The notes under the pieces are model-generated. The model saw nothing but the letters and a program-made list of their open reading frames with translations, had not been told where the DNA came from and ran no database searches. A DNA stretch of 64,000 bases from Cognatishimia activa. Its GTDB lineage: Bacteria > Pseudomonadota > Alphaproteobacteria > Rhodobacterales > Rhodobacteraceae. The position numbers and the translations under genes were made by a program. Position 1 is the stretch's first letter. Each line of letters opens with the position of its first letter. The stretch is from the NCBI RefSeq assembly GCF_001458335.1, contig NZ_CYTO01000009.1:236066-300065 (forward strand), written 5' to 3'. This document shows, in pieces, positions 42,280 through 52,577 of this stretch.

Positions 42280-42898
42280 AGCCATTGAAGCCTTTTTCAC
42301 CCGCAGCGATGGGAAATACGCTTTTGCCCGTTGGGGCAGACCCATTGCACCGATTGTCTTTGGGGTGGATGACGTCACTTTGAGCACTGTGAAGGGCGCG
42401 ATCGAGGCGGTGGTGACCTTGGCAGGGCATCAGATGGCAGAGACGGATCCAGAGTTGGGCAGCAATCTCATGTTTTTCTTTTTCCGGGATTGGAAAGAGC
42501 TGCTTGAGGTGCCTGATCTGGATCGACTGATCCCCAATTTAGCGGAATTGGTTACACAGCTTGATGCGGCGGGCGCCAATCAATATCGGGCCTTCCGGTT
42601 TGATGATGGGCACGCCATTCAAGCGGCCTTCGTGTTTTTGAAAATGGATGCGGCGCTTTCTAAACTGCCTGCAGATACGCTGGCCTTGGGCCAGGCGGCG
42701 CAGGTGATTTTGCTTTGGGGCGATCAGGCTTTTAAAGACACGTCGCCCTTGGCGGTCTTGCCTGAAAATGGCGCAACGATTTTGCGCCCCGAAGTGGCGG
42801 GAATTATTGCCGCCGCCTACGATCGCATGATGCCGGCAGTGGCAAATGATGCAAGCCATGCCTACCGCGTATTCGCGCGTTTGCAAGCCGCATCATGA
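42260..42898 (+). CDS. Hypothetical soluble protein
   Basis: A 212-residue cytoplasmic protein starting at the ATG at 42260 (MSVTTPEAIEAFFTRSDGKYAFARWGRPIAP), inside the end of the MazG-like gene. No signal peptide or membrane helix. It has segments VFGVDDVTLSTVKGAIEAV and NQYRAFRFDDGHAIQAAFVFLKMD, but no family I can name. The overlap suggests it works with the MazG-like protein. It converges on the histidine phosphatase, overlapping its end by 6 bp. Confidence 0.8.
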   Translation: MSVTTPEAIEAFFTRSDGKYAFARWGRPIAPIVFGVDDVTLSTVKGAIEAVVTLAGHQMAETDPELGSNLMFFFFRDWKELLEVPDLDRLIPNLAELVTQLDAAGANQYRAFRFDDGHAIQAAFVFLKMDAALSKLPADTLALGQAAQVILLWGDQAFKDTSPLAVLPENGATILRPEVAGIIAAAYDRMMPAVANDASHAYRVFARLQAAS

Positions 42899-43480
42899 GC
42901 TTTGCATAACCTCTTCGATGCTGCGCCAGCCGTGTATCATTTCGCGCGTTTCCAGATGGTAGCTCCATAGGCAACCACCGCCAGCGCTCTGATCACGCGA
43001 CCGGGCGATGCTTTTCTGGGCCAGTGCGCAATAGAGCAATGTGCCAACACCACCATGGCCGACCATGAGGATGTCATCGGTAGCAGCGTGAGCTGTTACT
43101 TTGTCAAACACGCCGAGAATGCGCGCTTGCGCATCAATTGCGCGCTCCCATCCGCGAAAACTGGTTTCGGGATGCGCAAAGAACTGATCCGCCGCCTTTT
43201 CAAATTCAGAGGGCGGCAGAAACCCTGTCGCACTACGGTCGTTTTCATGCGAGGCCGCTTCGAGTTTGATGTCCAACCCCAAAGCACGTGCGATGGGGGT
43301 TGCTGTTTCAATTGCTTTGACTTCGTCGCTACTGACAATTGTTTTGGTCCCGATCAGGGCATCGGATTTTGCGAGCAGATTCGCACGCGCTTTGCCCTCT
43401 TCAGACAGGCCCCATTTGGGGACCTCAACCGCGGGGTCTATCTTCACTTGCGGGTGGGTTAGATATCGAAAAATGGCCAT
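42893..43480 (-). CDS. Histidine phosphatase-family protein with altered RHG motif
   Basis: A 195-residue phosphoglycerate-mutase-fold protein. The usual LxRHG nucleophile motif reads FRYLTHPQV: the histidine is kept but the preceding arginine is threonine and the glycine is proline. The second histidine is present in LMVGHGGVGTLLYC, and SSDEVKAIETATPIA aligns with the family's SS...A.ETA segment. Activity may be changed or lost, or this may be a known subfamily. The C-terminus contains many charged residues. Confidence 0.85.
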   Translation of the reverse strand: MAIFRYLTHPQVKIDPAVEVPKWGLSEEGKARANLLAKSDALIGTKTIVSSDEVKAIETATPIARALGLDIKLEAASHENDRSATGFLPPSEFEKAADQFFAHPETSFRGWERAIDAQARILGVFDKVTAHAATDDILMVGHGGVGTLLYCALAQKSIARSRDQSAGGGCLWSYHLETREMIHGWRSIEEVMQSS

Positions 43481-43561
43481 GGGGCGTCTGCTTCAAATTG
43501 AATTCATTGATATTTGTCGCACTCTCCCGTAACCGGAATGTGAATATCGGAGGCAGGCCCA

Positions 43562-43951
43562 ATGCAGCATAACTTTCCAATCCGCGTCTATTACGAAGAC
43601 ACCGACATGGGCGGGATCGTGTTTTATGCCAATTACCTAAAATACATTGAGCGAGCACGCAGCGATTGGGTGCGCGAGATGGGGATCAATCAGCGTGATC
43701 TGAAAGACAAAGAAGGTCTGGTGTTCGCTGTGCGTCGGGTTGAAGCGGACTACCTCTCGCCTGCGCATTTTGACGATGAGCTGATTGTCGAGACGCGGCC
43801 GGTTTCTGTGTCTGGGGCACGGTTTGTGCTGGAGCAGATTGTGAAGCGCGATAGTGTCCTGCTGTTTCAGTCCATTGTCACGCTTGTTTGCATCAATGAA
43901 GCGGGCCAACCCGTGCGTTTGCCGGCAGATATTCGCTTAATGCTACACTAA
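43562..43951 (+). CDS. ybgC: Tol-Pal-associated acyl-CoA thioesterase
   Basis: A 129-residue hot-dog-fold thioesterase. The catalytic region is VYYEDTDMGGIVFYANYLKYIERAR. YbgC hydrolyses short-chain acyl-CoA and is linked to phospholipid metabolism; it commonly begins the tol operon, as here. TolQ starts 121 bp downstream. Confidence 0.96.
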   Translation: MQHNFPIRVYYEDTDMGGIVFYANYLKYIERARSDWVREMGINQRDLKDKEGLVFAVRRVEADYLSPAHFDDELIVETRPVSVSGARFVLEQIVKRDSVLLFQSIVTLVCINEAGQPVRLPADIRLMLH

Positions 43952-44072
43952 TTGTGCGCAATTTCCTGTGAGGGGCGTGCATTGCGCAGCATTCCCCGTA
44001 GATAAATCCCATAAAACCCGTTAGTTTTCTGGCAAAAGGGCCAATAAGGTCCGCCAATAAACGAGCAGGCAT

Positions 44073-44747
44073 ATGGAAGCAGCAGTCGATTTCTCGATGT
44101 GGGGGCTATTTGCGCGCGCCACATTGACCGTGAAACTTGTGATGGTGATGTTGGTTGTCGCCTCTTTCTGGTCATGGTCCGTGATCATTCAAAAGATCAT
44201 TCTTTATCGCAGTGCTCGGCGCGAGGCGGCGCAGTTTGACCGCGCCTTTTGGTCAGGCGAACCACTGGATGGATTGTTTGACGAGATTGGCCCGGAACCT
44301 GAGGGTCGCTCGGCTCGGATCTTTGCGGCTGGCATGATGGAGTGGCGGCGAAGCCATCGTCAGGACGGTGGATTAATTGCCAATGCAACCAGTCGGATTG
44401 ATCGATCCATGGATGTAGCCGTCGCCAAAGAAGCGGAAGCGCTGCAAAAGGGCCTTCCGGTGCTTGCGACCATCGGCTCCACCGCGCCATTTGTCGGACT
44501 GTTCGGCACCGTCTGGGGCATTATGAATGCCTTTATCGAAATTGCTGAACAGCAGAACACGAACCTCGCCGTGGTTGCGCCGGGTATTGCCGAAGCGCTT
44601 TTGGCAACTGGGCTCGGCCTATTGGCCGCGATCCCAGCGGTGATTTTCTACAATAAACTCAGCGCCGACAGTGATCGCATCCTTGCGGGCTATGAGGCCT
44701 TTGCCGACGAGTTTGCCACCATCCTTAGCCGCCAGTTGGACAGCTGA
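44073..44747 (+). CDS. tolQ: Tol-Pal energy-transducing protein TolQ
   Basis: A 224-residue inner-membrane protein of the MotA/TolQ/ExbB family. Three TM helices: about 15-40, 130-155 (ATIGSTAPFVGLFGTVWGIM) and 160-190 (APGIAEALLATGLGLLAAIPAV). It forms the proton channel with TolR and powers outer-membrane constriction at division. TolR begins 3 bp after its stop. Confidence 0.97.
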   Translation: MEAAVDFSMWGLFARATLTVKLVMVMLVVASFWSWSVIIQKIILYRSARREAAQFDRAFWSGEPLDGLFDEIGPEPEGRSARIFAAGMMEWRRSHRQDGGLIANATSRIDRSMDVAVAKEAEALQKGLPVLATIGSTAPFVGLFGTVWGIMNAFIEIAEQQNTNLAVVAPGIAEALLATGLGLLAAIPAVIFYNKLSADSDRILAGYEAFADEFATILSRQLDS

Positions 44748-44750
44748 TCC

Positions 44751-45230
44751 ATGGGGGCGGGCGTTATCAAAAAACAAAGTGGCGGGCGGCGCAGTCGGCG
44801 GACGCGCAGCCAACCAATGGCAGAGATCAACGTCACCCCATTTGTGGACGTCATGTTGGTTCTCTTGATTATCTTCATGGTGGCCGCGCCTTTGTTGACC
44901 GTGGGCGTGCCGGTGGAGTTGCCAAAGACCGCAGCGAACCCATTGCCGGGCGAGCAGGAAGAGCCACTGACGGTGACACTCACCGCCGAAGGTGCGGTTT
45001 TGATTCAGACAACCGAAACCTCTTTGGCGGATCTTGTGCCAAAGCTGCGTGCCATTGCGGTCGAGCGAGCCTCTGATCGGGTTTATCTGCGGGCTGATGG
45101 CGCTATTCCTTATGAAAACGTCGTCCAGATCATGGGCGCGCTTAACGCTGGTGGATTCAGCGATATCGGTTTGGTGACCGACATTGGCGGGCCAAATCTT
45201 GACGGCGCCGCTGACGGTTCGGATGGCTGA
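44751..45230 (+). CDS. tolR: Tol-Pal protein TolR
   Basis: A 159-residue inner-membrane protein. After a basic N-terminus, one TM helix (about 32-52) contains the conserved proton-relay aspartate in INVTPFVDVMLVLLIIFMV. The periplasmic domain has the ExbD/TolR pattern (VYLRADGAIPYENVVQIMGAL). It pairs with TolQ. Confidence 0.97.
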   Translation: MGAGVIKKQSGGRRSRRTRSQPMAEINVTPFVDVMLVLLIIFMVAAPLLTVGVPVELPKTAANPLPGEQEEPLTVTLTAEGAVLIQTTETSLADLVPKLRAIAVERASDRVYLRADGAIPYENVVQIMGALNAGGFSDIGLVTDIGGPNLDGAADGSDG

Positions 45231-45241
45231 GGCCTAGTGGT

Positions 45242-46339
45242 TTGAAATCTCGCTTCAATATCGGTCACGTCGTCTCCGGTGGAGCGCATACGCTTTTGAT
45301 TGGCTATGTGCTTTTTGGTGGCGTCTTTAGCTCTGAGCCAGAGCCGCCGGTGGTGACCGGTGTCGATATTATTTCGACCGAGCAGTTTGAACGAATTTTG
45401 AACGCGGATCGCCCGCCTTTAACAGCAGATGATGTGGAAACCCCGGTTGCGCCCGAGATTTCGGAAGCCCCGCCTGAGGTGGTGACAGAGCCAGATCCAG
45501 TGACACCGCCGGCACCGCCAAAAGCGGCAACCGCGCCAGAGCCTGAAGTGACGCCTGAGGTCGAACCACCGGTGGAGCAGCCTGTTGAGCTGACAGACAC
45601 CGCCCCTGAAATTACGCCTCCCGCGGAGCCTGACGTCGCGCCAGATCAATCGGTGCGACCGGTGTCTCGGCCAGTGACACGTGTCGCTCCAGAGGCGGTT
45701 GAGACGCCGGAACCGGATGTGCAGATCGCTGATGTGGATCAAGCGCCAACAGCGCCTGCGGAATCCGAGACAGAGTCCATTGAGGCGCAAGAAGAAACGG
45801 CACGGGAAGAGGCGGCCCCTGAAATTCCGACCGAACCAAAATCCGGCGCGGTCACGTCGTCCATTCGTCCAAAAGCGCGGCCAAATCGCCCTACGCCACC
45901 TGCCACACCGGCGGAAAATGATACCCAAGCCGCAGAAACCCAGACCGAGTCTCGCGAAAGCAGCGTGAACGATGCTCTGGCGCAAGCCTTGGCGGAAACG
46001 CCCGCGGCACCTTCGGGACCACCGCTCACATCTGGCGAAAAAGATGCGTTGCGCGTCTCGGTTCAGGAATGTTGGGTCGTGGATGTGGGCAGTCAGGCGG
46101 CAAATGTTACGGTGACTGTTGCAATGTCACTTGATCGTGATGGAAAGGTCGTAGGAGGGTCACTCCGACGGCTAAGTGCAACTGGGGGCGACGAAAATGC
46201 GGCAAATGCCGCCTTCGAATCCGCCCGCCGCGCGATTTTGCGCTGCCAACGGGGTGGCTATAAATTGCCGATAGAAAAGTATGACCATTGGCGTGATGTG
46301 GAAATCACGTTTAATCCGGAGAAAATGAGGCGCAGATGA
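45242..46339 (+). CDS. tolA: Tol-Pal protein TolA
   Basis: A 365-residue protein with a TTG start at 45242. One N-terminal TM helix (about 10-28, ending LFGG) is followed by a long proline/glutamate/alanine-rich periplasmic linker (about 45-255). The C-terminal domain (about 265-365) has the [25 protein letters not shown] core of TolA/TonB domains. It bridges TolQR and Pal/TolB. The linker's repeated base composition gives long open antisense frames that are not genes. TolB overlaps by 4 bp. Confidence 0.93.
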   Translation: MKSRFNIGHVVSGGAHTLLIGYVLFGGVFSSEPEPPVVTGVDIISTEQFERILNADRPPLTADDVETPVAPEISEAPPEVVTEPDPVTPPAPPKAATAPEPEVTPEVEPPVEQPVELTDTAPEITPPAEPDVAPDQSVRPVSRPVTRVAPEAVETPEPDVQIADVDQAPTAPAESETESIEAQEETAREEAAPEIPTEPKSGAVTSSIRPKARPNRPTPPATPAENDTQAAETQTESRESSVNDALAQALAETPAAPSGPPLTSGEKDALRVSVQECWVVDVGSQAANVTVTVAMSLDRDGKVVGGSLRRLSATGGDENAANAAFESARRAILRCQRGGYKLPIEKYDHWRDVEITFNPEKMRRR

Positions 46340-47667
46340 CAAAAATTTTCTTGGCTCTGATGCTGGTGCTGACCAGTGTGCATATGGCTCCGAACGCGGC
46401 AATGGCGCAAAACGGGCCGCTGCGGATTGAAATCACCGATGGTGTGATCGAACCGTTGCCCTTTGCGGTTCCTGATTTCGTTGCTGAAAGCAACGGGGCA
46501 GGGCAGATTGCCCAAGACATCGCGCGGGTCGTGGCGGCTGATCTGTCTGGCACCGGGTTGTTCCGCGAAATCCCGGAAGAAGCTTTCATTAGCACAATCA
46601 CCAATTTCGCCTCTCCTGTGCAATTTGCGGATTGGAAAGCAATCAACGCCCAGGCATTGGTATCGGGCGCGGTGAGCGTCGATAGCTCTGGCAACATCGC
46701 TGTCAAATTCCGCGTGTATGACGTGTTCGCGGGTCAAGAGCTGGGTAACGGGTTGCGGTTCCGTGGCACCCGTGACGGGTGGCGGCGCATGGCGCACAAA
46801 GTGGCTGACGCGGTCTATTCTCGTATCACCGGTGAGAGCGGCTATTTTGATAGTCGTGTGGTCTATGTGTCTGAAACCGGGCCAAAGAACGATCGTAAGA
46901 AGCGCCTTGCAATCATGGATTACGATGGCGCGAACCTGAAATTCCTGACCGATAGCAACAATATCGTGCTTGCGCCGCGGTTTTCTCCATCTGGCGACCG
47001 GGTGCTCTACACCTCTTATGAAACCGGGTTCCCACGGGTGTTCGTTCTGGACATCGGTTCCGTGACCCGCCGCGTTCTTGAAGCGCAGTCGGGCGACATG
47101 AGTTTTGCGCCGCGCTTCTCGCCAGATGGGCAAAGCGTGGTTTTCTCGGTGACCGATGGAGGCAACTCTGACATCTACAGAATGGATATTGCGACAGGTA
47201 CACGAACACGTCTTACGTCCGCACCTTCCATCGAAACAGCGCCAAGTTTTAGCCCCGACGGCTCAAAGATTGTTTTTGAGAGCGATCGGTCTGGCACCCA
47301 ACAGCTCTATGTAATGAACGCCAACGGTGGCGAGGCAAGTCGCATCAGCTTTGGTCAGGGGCGCTATGGTACGCCGGTCTGGAGCCCGCGTGGCGATTTG
47401 ATCGCTTTCACCAAACAAAACAAAGGCCGTTTCCACATTGGTGTTATGCGCACGGATGGTTCTGAAGAGCGTTTGCTGACCGCAAGCTTCTTGGATGAGG
47501 GCCCTACCTGGTCGCCAAATGGCCGCGTGATCATGTTCACCCGTGAAACGCAGGGCGCAAATGGCTCGGCTTCGCTTTACTCGGTGGACGTCTCTGGGCG
47601 TAACCTGAAGCCGGTCCGTACCCAAGGCGGCGGATCAGATCCAAGCTGGTCGCCACTGCAACAATAA
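46336..47667 (+). CDS. tolB: Periplasmic Tol-Pal protein TolB
   Basis: A 443-residue secreted protein. A signal peptide (about 1-24, ending AMA) is followed by an N-terminal alpha/beta domain (about 25-165), then a six-bladed beta-propeller with repeated FSPDG motifs ([57 protein letters not shown]). It docks with Pal and TolA. Its ATG overlaps the tolA stop. Confidence 0.97.
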   Translation: MTKIFLALMLVLTSVHMAPNAAMAQNGPLRIEITDGVIEPLPFAVPDFVAESNGAGQIAQDIARVVAADLSGTGLFREIPEEAFISTITNFASPVQFADWKAINAQALVSGAVSVDSSGNIAVKFRVYDVFAGQELGNGLRFRGTRDGWRRMAHKVADAVYSRITGESGYFDSRVVYVSETGPKNDRKKRLAIMDYDGANLKFLTDSNNIVLAPRFSPSGDRVLYTSYETGFPRVFVLDIGSVTRRVLEAQSGDMSFAPRFSPDGQSVVFSVTDGGNSDIYRMDIATGTRTRLTSAPSIETAPSFSPDGSKIVFESDRSGTQQLYVMNANGGEASRISFGQGRYGTPVWSPRGDLIAFTKQNKGRFHIGVMRTDGSEERLLTASFLDEGPTWSPNGRVIMFTRETQGANGSASLYSVDVSGRNLKPVRTQGGGSDPSWSPLQQ

Positions 47668-47757
47668 CGTCACACCTGCACATATGATTTCGGGGCAACC
47701 TGTGGTAATACCGAACACAAATAACAATCTAGAGGCGCAAACGTCGGGAGCATCATC

Positions 47758-48273
47758 ATGAAGAGTATTTTGGGTAAATCCGCCCTGCTTGTCGCTTTTG
47801 TGGCGCTGAGCGCTTGTACCAATCCAAACGGTCTAGGAGGCGGTTTCGGAGGCGGCGCTGGGGCAGGGGCCAATGGTTTTGAGCCAGGCAGCGTAAGCGA
47901 CCCAACCAGCCCAGCTTACTTCCAGCAAGCCATCGGCGACAGGGTGCTGTTTGAGGTGGACCAATCCACGCTCACCAACGCCGGCCGTGCGACGCTGACG
48001 GCACAGGCTGATTGGTTGATCACAAATGCCGATTACATGGCGATCATCGAAGGCCACGCTGATGAACAGGGCACCCGCGAGTATAACCTCGCGCTGGGTG
48101 CGCGCCGCGCCAACGCGGTGAAGGAGTTCTTGCTCAGCCAAGGCATCCCAAGCAGCCGCCTAAGAACCGTGACATTCGGTAAAGAACGTCCAATTGAAAT
48201 CTGTTCGAATGAAGCCTGCTATTCCCAGAACCGCCGCGCGGTGACGGTGATCTCTGCTGGTCTGACGAGCTAA
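47758..48273 (+). CDS. pal: Peptidoglycan-associated lipoprotein Pal
   Basis: A 171-residue outer-membrane lipoprotein. Lipobox LSAC puts the lipidated cysteine at residue 20. A glycine-rich linker (about 25-42) leads into an OmpA-like peptidoglycan-binding domain (about 65-165) with EGHADEQGTREYNLALGARRA and KERPIEICSNEACYSQNRR. Confidence 0.97.
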   Translation: MKSILGKSALLVAFVALSACTNPNGLGGGFGGGAGAGANGFEPGSVSDPTSPAYFQQAIGDRVLFEVDQSTLTNAGRATLTAQADWLITNADYMAIIEGHADEQGTREYNLALGARRANAVKEFLLSQGIPSSRLRTVTFGKERPIEICSNEACYSQNRRAVTVISAGLTS

Positions 48274-48285
48274 AGGAGCGAACCC

Positions 48286-49101
48286 ATGCGCGCGCTGGCT
48301 TTGGTTGTGGCCCTTATGGGCTTTGTTTCTCCGCTTTCGGTTGCTGCGCAATCGGAGGAAACGCTGGCAGATATCCGCCAGCAGCTCTCAGTCCTTTATG
48401 TTGAAGTGCAGCGCTTGAAGCGTGAACTCTCCACCACTGGCGCACCGCAGGGAAGCGTGTCTGGCGGTTCGGTGCTAACGCGTCTTGATGCAATTGAAGC
48501 AGAGATGCAGCGTTTGACCGGAAAGACGGAACAGCTTGAGTTTCGCGTGAATGAAATCGTGCGTGATGGGACCAACCGGATCGGTGACTTGGAATTCCGT
48601 CTTGTGGAACTCGAGGGCGGCGATTTGAGCCAGCTGGGTGAAACCACCACGCTTGGCGGTGATTTCGGCGAACAAGTTCCATCTGCCAATCCAACACCTT
48701 CGGAAAACACTGAACTCGCCGTAGGTGAACAGGCGGACTTTGAACGCGCCTTTGCGGCACTTGAAGGCCAAGAATTCCGCGTTGCGGCTGATCAATTTGC
48801 TGCATTTACGCAGACCTATCCGGGCAGCCCATTGGAAGCAGAGGCGCATCTGCGTCGCGGCGAAGCCTTGGAAGGCGCTGGCGAGATGCCAAACGCGGCG
48901 CGCGCTTATTTGGAAAGCTATTCAGGCTATCCCCAAAGCCGTGTCGCGCCAGAAGCGCTTTACCGCCTAGGGTCAGCACTTGGTAAATTGGGTCAGACCT
49001 CTGAGGCCTGCGTGACCTTGAACGAGGTGGAGATTCGCCATCCGGGGCATGAGTTTGCCGCGGAAGCCAAATCCCAAATGCAGAGTTTGGGATGCAGCTA
49101 G
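48286..49101 (+). CDS. cpoB: Cell division coordinator CpoB (YbgF)
   Basis: A 271-residue periplasmic protein. A signal peptide (about 1-21, ending AAQ) is followed by an N-terminal coiled coil (about 23-90) typical of YbgF/CpoB trimers. A C-terminal TPR domain (about 145-270) has FERAFAALEGQEFRVAADQF and PEALYRLGSALGKLGQTSEACVTLNEV. CpoB ties the Tol-Pal machine to peptidoglycan synthesis. Last of the tol genes; its stop overlaps tilS by 10 bp. Confidence 0.95.
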   Translation: MRALALVVALMGFVSPLSVAAQSEETLADIRQQLSVLYVEVQRLKRELSTTGAPQGSVSGGSVLTRLDAIEAEMQRLTGKTEQLEFRVNEIVRDGTNRIGDLEFRLVELEGGDLSQLGETTTLGGDFGEQVPSANPTPSENTELAVGEQADFERAFAALEGQEFRVAADQFAAFTQTYPGSPLEAEAHLRRGEALEGAGEMPNAARAYLESYSGYPQSRVAPEALYRLGSALGKLGQTSEACVTLNEVEIRHPGHEFAAEAKSQMQSLGCS

Positions 49102-50324
49102 GTCGGTCTGACACCGACCTGCTCGCGATCCTTTCATCTGAAATTGCCAAAGCTGGAGCCACACGGATCGGCGTCGCTGTATCCGGTGGTGGCGACTCCA
49201 TGGCGTTGCTGCATCTGGCAACGGCCCTCGGCGAACGCTTTCGCATCGAGGCGATCACCGTTGATCACGGTCTGCGAGAGGGATCAACAGCGGAGGCTGA
49301 ATTCGTCCAAAAGGTCTGTTCGACTTTGAATGTGCCCCATGCCACGGCCCGATGGACGGGTTGGAAAGGTGAAGGGAACCTCCAAAAGCGGGCACGGGAG
49401 GCGCGCTACAGCCTGATTAGCGAATGGGCCAAACGACGCAAGCTACACGTGGTTCTGATCGGTCATACACAAGACGATGTTGCCGAGACATTTCTGATCC
49501 GGCTTGCGCGGGAGGCCGGCGTGGATGGGCTCGCGGAAATGGATGCGCGGTTTGAGCGTCATGGGGTGACTTTTCTGCGGCCCATGCTGTCAGCATCGCG
49601 CGAGGACTTGCGGCAGTTTCTGAAACGCCATCGGCGCGATTGGCGTGAGGACCCGTCAAACGAGAACGAAATGTTTGAACGGGTGCGCATCCGTCGCGCA
49701 ATCGAGACGTTTGAGGGGCTTGGAATTTCGACTGAAAGCCTTGCTCGGGTTTCTCAAAACATGCGCGATGCGCGTGAAGTTTTGGAAGCTGACGCGCGGT
49801 GCCTTGGCAAAGCATTGGTGACGCAAGTCCAAGGCGACTTATTGATTGAGCGAGAGGGCTTCCTTTTTGCGGCCAAAGAGCTGCGCCGCCGTTTGCTTGT
49901 GAAAGCGCTTAGATGGGTTTCAAATGCCGACTATGCCCCTCGTCGTGCGCCGGTGGAAGAGCTCGATCATGCGATTCAGGAAGGCCGCAACTTTTCATTG
50001 GCAGGCTGTATGATCACAGTGACCAAAACCCGCATTCGCATCGCGCGAGAGTATAACGCGGTGCGCGATATTGTTGAGCATTCCCCCAGTTGGGATCGTT
50101 GGATTGTGGATGGTCCATGGGAAATGGGGATGCAGGTGCGACCTTTAGGAGAGCCGGCACTTGCCGGACTAGAAAATTGGCGAGAATCGGAGCTGCCGCG
50201 TAAGTCGCTGATGAGTAGCCCCAGCGTCTGGAAAAAAGATGTGTTGATCGCTGCGCCACTTGCTGAACCGTCAAGTTCTTGGGAAGCTGGCTTAAAATCG
50301 CCCGATTTTCTCGCCAGCCTTTAA
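49092..50324 (+). CDS. tilS: tRNA(Ile)-lysidine synthetase TilS
   Basis: A 410-residue N-type ATP pyrophosphatase. The PP-loop GVAVSGGGDSMALLHLA (about 24-40) is followed by HGLREGS, GHTQDDVAETFLIRLAR and a C-terminal domain. It converts C34 to lysidine in tRNA-Ile(CAU) so that AUA is read. Its ATG lies inside the end of cpoB. The tilS-ftsH pairing is common in alphaproteobacteria. Confidence 0.95.
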   Translation: MQLGRSDTDLLAILSSEIAKAGATRIGVAVSGGGDSMALLHLATALGERFRIEAITVDHGLREGSTAEAEFVQKVCSTLNVPHATARWTGWKGEGNLQKRAREARYSLISEWAKRRKLHVVLIGHTQDDVAETFLIRLAREAGVDGLAEMDARFERHGVTFLRPMLSASREDLRQFLKRHRRDWREDPSNENEMFERVRIRRAIETFEGLGISTESLARVSQNMRDAREVLEADARCLGKALVTQVQGDLLIEREGFLFAAKELRRRLLVKALRWVSNADYAPRRAPVEELDHAIQEGRNFSLAGCMITVTKTRIRIAREYNAVRDIVEHSPSWDRWIVDGPWEMGMQVRPLGEPALAGLENWRESELPRKSLMSSPSVWKKDVLIAAPLAEPSSSWEAGLKSPDFLASL

Positions 50325-50425
50325 TGCAAATTCATTATCGCATTGAACATGCGGCTTTGATGGCTATTTATGACCGATAGCAGCTGTGTTAGGACCAGTT
50401 GCAATCGACTTTGAGGAGAATTGCC

Positions 50426-52342
50426 TTGGGCAACGCACGCAATATTGCATTTTGGGTTGTGCTCATCCTGCTGATTTTGGCCCTGTTCAACTTGTTCAGT
50501 GGTAACAACAGCACGCTACAGAGCCGCGATATCGCCTATTCTGAATTTGTGGACGCCGTGGAAGATGGCGCGGTCACAAACGTGACACTTGATGGCGAGA
50601 AGGTCATCTATAGCGGTTCAGATGGCACCAGCTACGTGACCATCGCGCCAGATGATGCACGCGTCACAGATCTATTGCTGGCCAATGACGTGAACGTTGC
50701 TGCGAAATCTCAGGAACAGTCCGGCCTTCAGGCCTTTATTCTGAGCTTGCTGCCATTCCTGCTGCTGATCGGTGTGTGGATCTACTTCATGAACCGCATG
50801 CAAGGCGGCGGCAAAGGTGGCGCAATGGGCTTTGGCAAATCCAAAGCCAAGATGCTGACCGAAAAGCATGGCCGTGTGACTTTTGATGATGTCGCGGGTA
50901 TTGATGAAGCCAAAGAAGAGCTGGAAGAAATCGTTGAATTCCTGCGCAATCCGCAGAAATTCTCTCGTCTTGGCGGTAAAATCCCGAAAGGCGCATTGCT
51001 GGTGGGCCCTCCGGGTACTGGTAAAACCTTGCTGGCACGCGCGATCGCGGGTGAGGCGGGTGTGCCATTCTTCACCATCTCTGGTTCCGACTTTGTTGAA
51101 ATGTTTGTGGGTGTGGGTGCATCCCGTGTCCGTGACATGTTTGAACAAGCCAAGAAGAACGCGCCTTGTATTGTGTTCATCGACGAAATCGACGCTGTCG
51201 GCCGTCACCGTGGTGCAGGCTACGGCGGTGGTAATGACGAACGCGAGCAAACGCTGAACCAATTGCTGGTTGAGATGGACGGCTTTGAAGCGAACGAAGG
51301 CGTGATCATCCTCGCAGCGACCAACCGTAAAGACGTGTTGGACCCTGCGCTGCTGCGTCCAGGTCGTTTTGACCGGAACGTGACCGTCGGAAACCCTGAC
51401 ATCAAAGGCCGTGAGAAAATCTTGGGCGTGCATGCGCGCAAGACGCCACTGGGCCCTGACGTTGATCTGCGCATTATCGCGCGTGGTACACCTGGCTTCT
51501 CTGGTGCGGACCTCGCGAACCTCGTGAATGAGGCAGCATTGATGGCTGCGCGTGTCGGTCGCCGCTTTGTCACAATGGAGGATTTTGAATCCGCCAAAGA
51601 CAAGGTGATGATGGGGGCAGAGCGTCGCTCTATGGTTCTCACGCAGGATCAGAAAGAGAAGACGGCTTACCACGAAGCGGGCCACGCGGTTGTGGGTCTG
51701 AAACTGCCTGAATGTGATCCGGTATATAAAGCGACCATCATCCCACGCGGTGGCGCATTGGGTATGGTTGTGTCCCTGCCTGAAATGGATCGTCTGAACT
51801 ATCACAAGAATGAATGTGAGCAGAAACTGGCCATGACCATGGCGGGTAAAGCAGCTGAAATTTTGAAATACGGGGAAGACCACGTGTCTAACGGCCCTGC
51901 GGGCGACATCATGCAAGCCAGCCAGCTGGCACGTGCGGTGGTTCTGCGTTGGGGCATGTCTGATAAAGTCGGTAACATCGACTATGCCGAGGCACATGAA
52001 GGCTACTCTGGCAACACCGCAGGCTTCTCTGTTTCCGCGAATACAAAAGAGCTGATTGAGGAAGAAGTAAAACGCTTCATCCAAGAAGGCTATGACACAG
52101 CGTTTGAATTGCTGACCAAGCACAAAGACGAGTGGGAACGTCTGGCGCAAGGTTTGCTGGAATACGAAACCCTGACGGGTGAAGAGATCAAGCGCGTGAT
52201 GAATGGCGAGCCTCCACAGTCCGATGACGACGAAGGCGGAACGCCGGAGAAAGAAGATAAGCCTTCTTTGACAGCGATTCCCAAGACCAAGCCCCGGGGC
52301 AAGTCCGGTGACGGTGGCATGGAGCCCGAACCGACAGCCTAA
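50426..52342 (+). CDS. ftsH: ATP-dependent membrane zinc metalloprotease FtsH
   Basis: A 638-residue protease using a TTG start at 50426 ([12 protein letters not shown] follows; AGGAG 8 nt before). The frame is open to 50399, but that extension lacks family similarity. Two TM helices (about 6-24 and 104-124) flank a periplasmic domain. The AAA+ module has Walker A GPPGTGKT (194-201), Walker [13 protein letters not shown] and [15 protein letters not shown]. The zinc site HEAGH is at about 416. A glutamate/proline-rich tail follows. It degrades membrane and regulatory proteins. A clear terminator follows. Confidence 0.97.
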   Translation: MGNARNIAFWVVLILLILALFNLFSGNNSTLQSRDIAYSEFVDAVEDGAVTNVTLDGEKVIYSGSDGTSYVTIAPDDARVTDLLLANDVNVAAKSQEQSGLQAFILSLLPFLLLIGVWIYFMNRMQGGGKGGAMGFGKSKAKMLTEKHGRVTFDDVAGIDEAKEELEEIVEFLRNPQKFSRLGGKIPKGALLVGPPGTGKTLLARAIAGEAGVPFFTISGSDFVEMFVGVGASRVRDMFEQAKKNAPCIVFIDEIDAVGRHRGAGYGGGNDEREQTLNQLLVEMDGFEANEGVIILAATNRKDVLDPALLRPGRFDRNVTVGNPDIKGREKILGVHARKTPLGPDVDLRIIARGTPGFSGADLANLVNEAALMAARVGRRFVTMEDFESAKDKVMMGAERRSMVLTQDQKEKTAYHEAGHAVVGLKLPECDPVYKATIIPRGGALGMVVSLPEMDRLNYHKNECEQKLAMTMAGKAAEILKYGEDHVSNGPAGDIMQASQLARAVVLRWGMSDKVGNIDYAEAHEGYSGNTAGFSVSANTKELIEEEVKRFIQEGYDTAFELLTKHKDEWERLAQGLLEYETLTGEEIKRVMNGEPPQSDDDEGGTPEKEDKPSLTAIPKTKPRGKSGDGGMEPEPTA

Positions 52343-52364
52343 TAGGTAAAAAACGACATTGCGG

Positions 52365-52396
52365 ACCCCGGAGATACCCATCTCCGGGGTTTGTTT
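52365..52396 (+). terminator. Rho-independent terminator of ftsH
   Basis: ACCCCGGAGAT (52365-52375) pairs perfectly with ATCTCCGGGGT (52380-52390) around a 4-nt loop and is followed by TTGTTTTTT. It closes the tol-tilS-ftsH stretch. Confidence 0.95.
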
Positions 52397-52426
52397 TTTA
52401 ATAAATCCCTTAAAGTGTTAGGGTTT

Positions 52427-52511
52427 TCGCAAATGATGCGCGAAGTTTCCAATCCGCGACATTGCATTTGATTTGCGACGTAACTTCTCTTCGAAATGTC
52501 GGATTTGCGAC
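52427..52511. promoter_or_regulatory. fhs upstream region with repeated ATTTGCGA motif
   Basis: The motif ATTTGCGAC occurs at 52471-52479 and 52503-52511, a close variant (ATCCGCGAC) at 52452-52460, and TCGCAAAT in inverse at 52427-52434. The copies lie 66-150 bp upstream of the fhs ATG. They may be binding sites for a regulator of C1 metabolism. I see no folding that matches a folate riboswitch. Confidence 0.35.
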
Positions 52512-52577
52512 CTGCTGGTCTAGAATCCCGCGGTACTCATTAGGTAAGACACGGCGCACCGAAGGAGAAATGCGGTT

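Noticed and set aside
45419-45985. A minus-strand frame opposite the tolA linker
   Set aside because: Arises from the repetitive Pro/Glu-rich codons of tolA; its Arg/Trp-rich product is not protein-like.
50672-52381. A 569-codon open frame opposite ftsH
   Set aside because: Antisense of a highly biased conserved gene, rich in His/Arg/Phe, with no recognisable domain.
52343-52577. A folate or glycine riboswitch before fhs
   Set aside because: No conserved aptamer stems or loops could be drawn; the motif repeats look like protein-binding sites.
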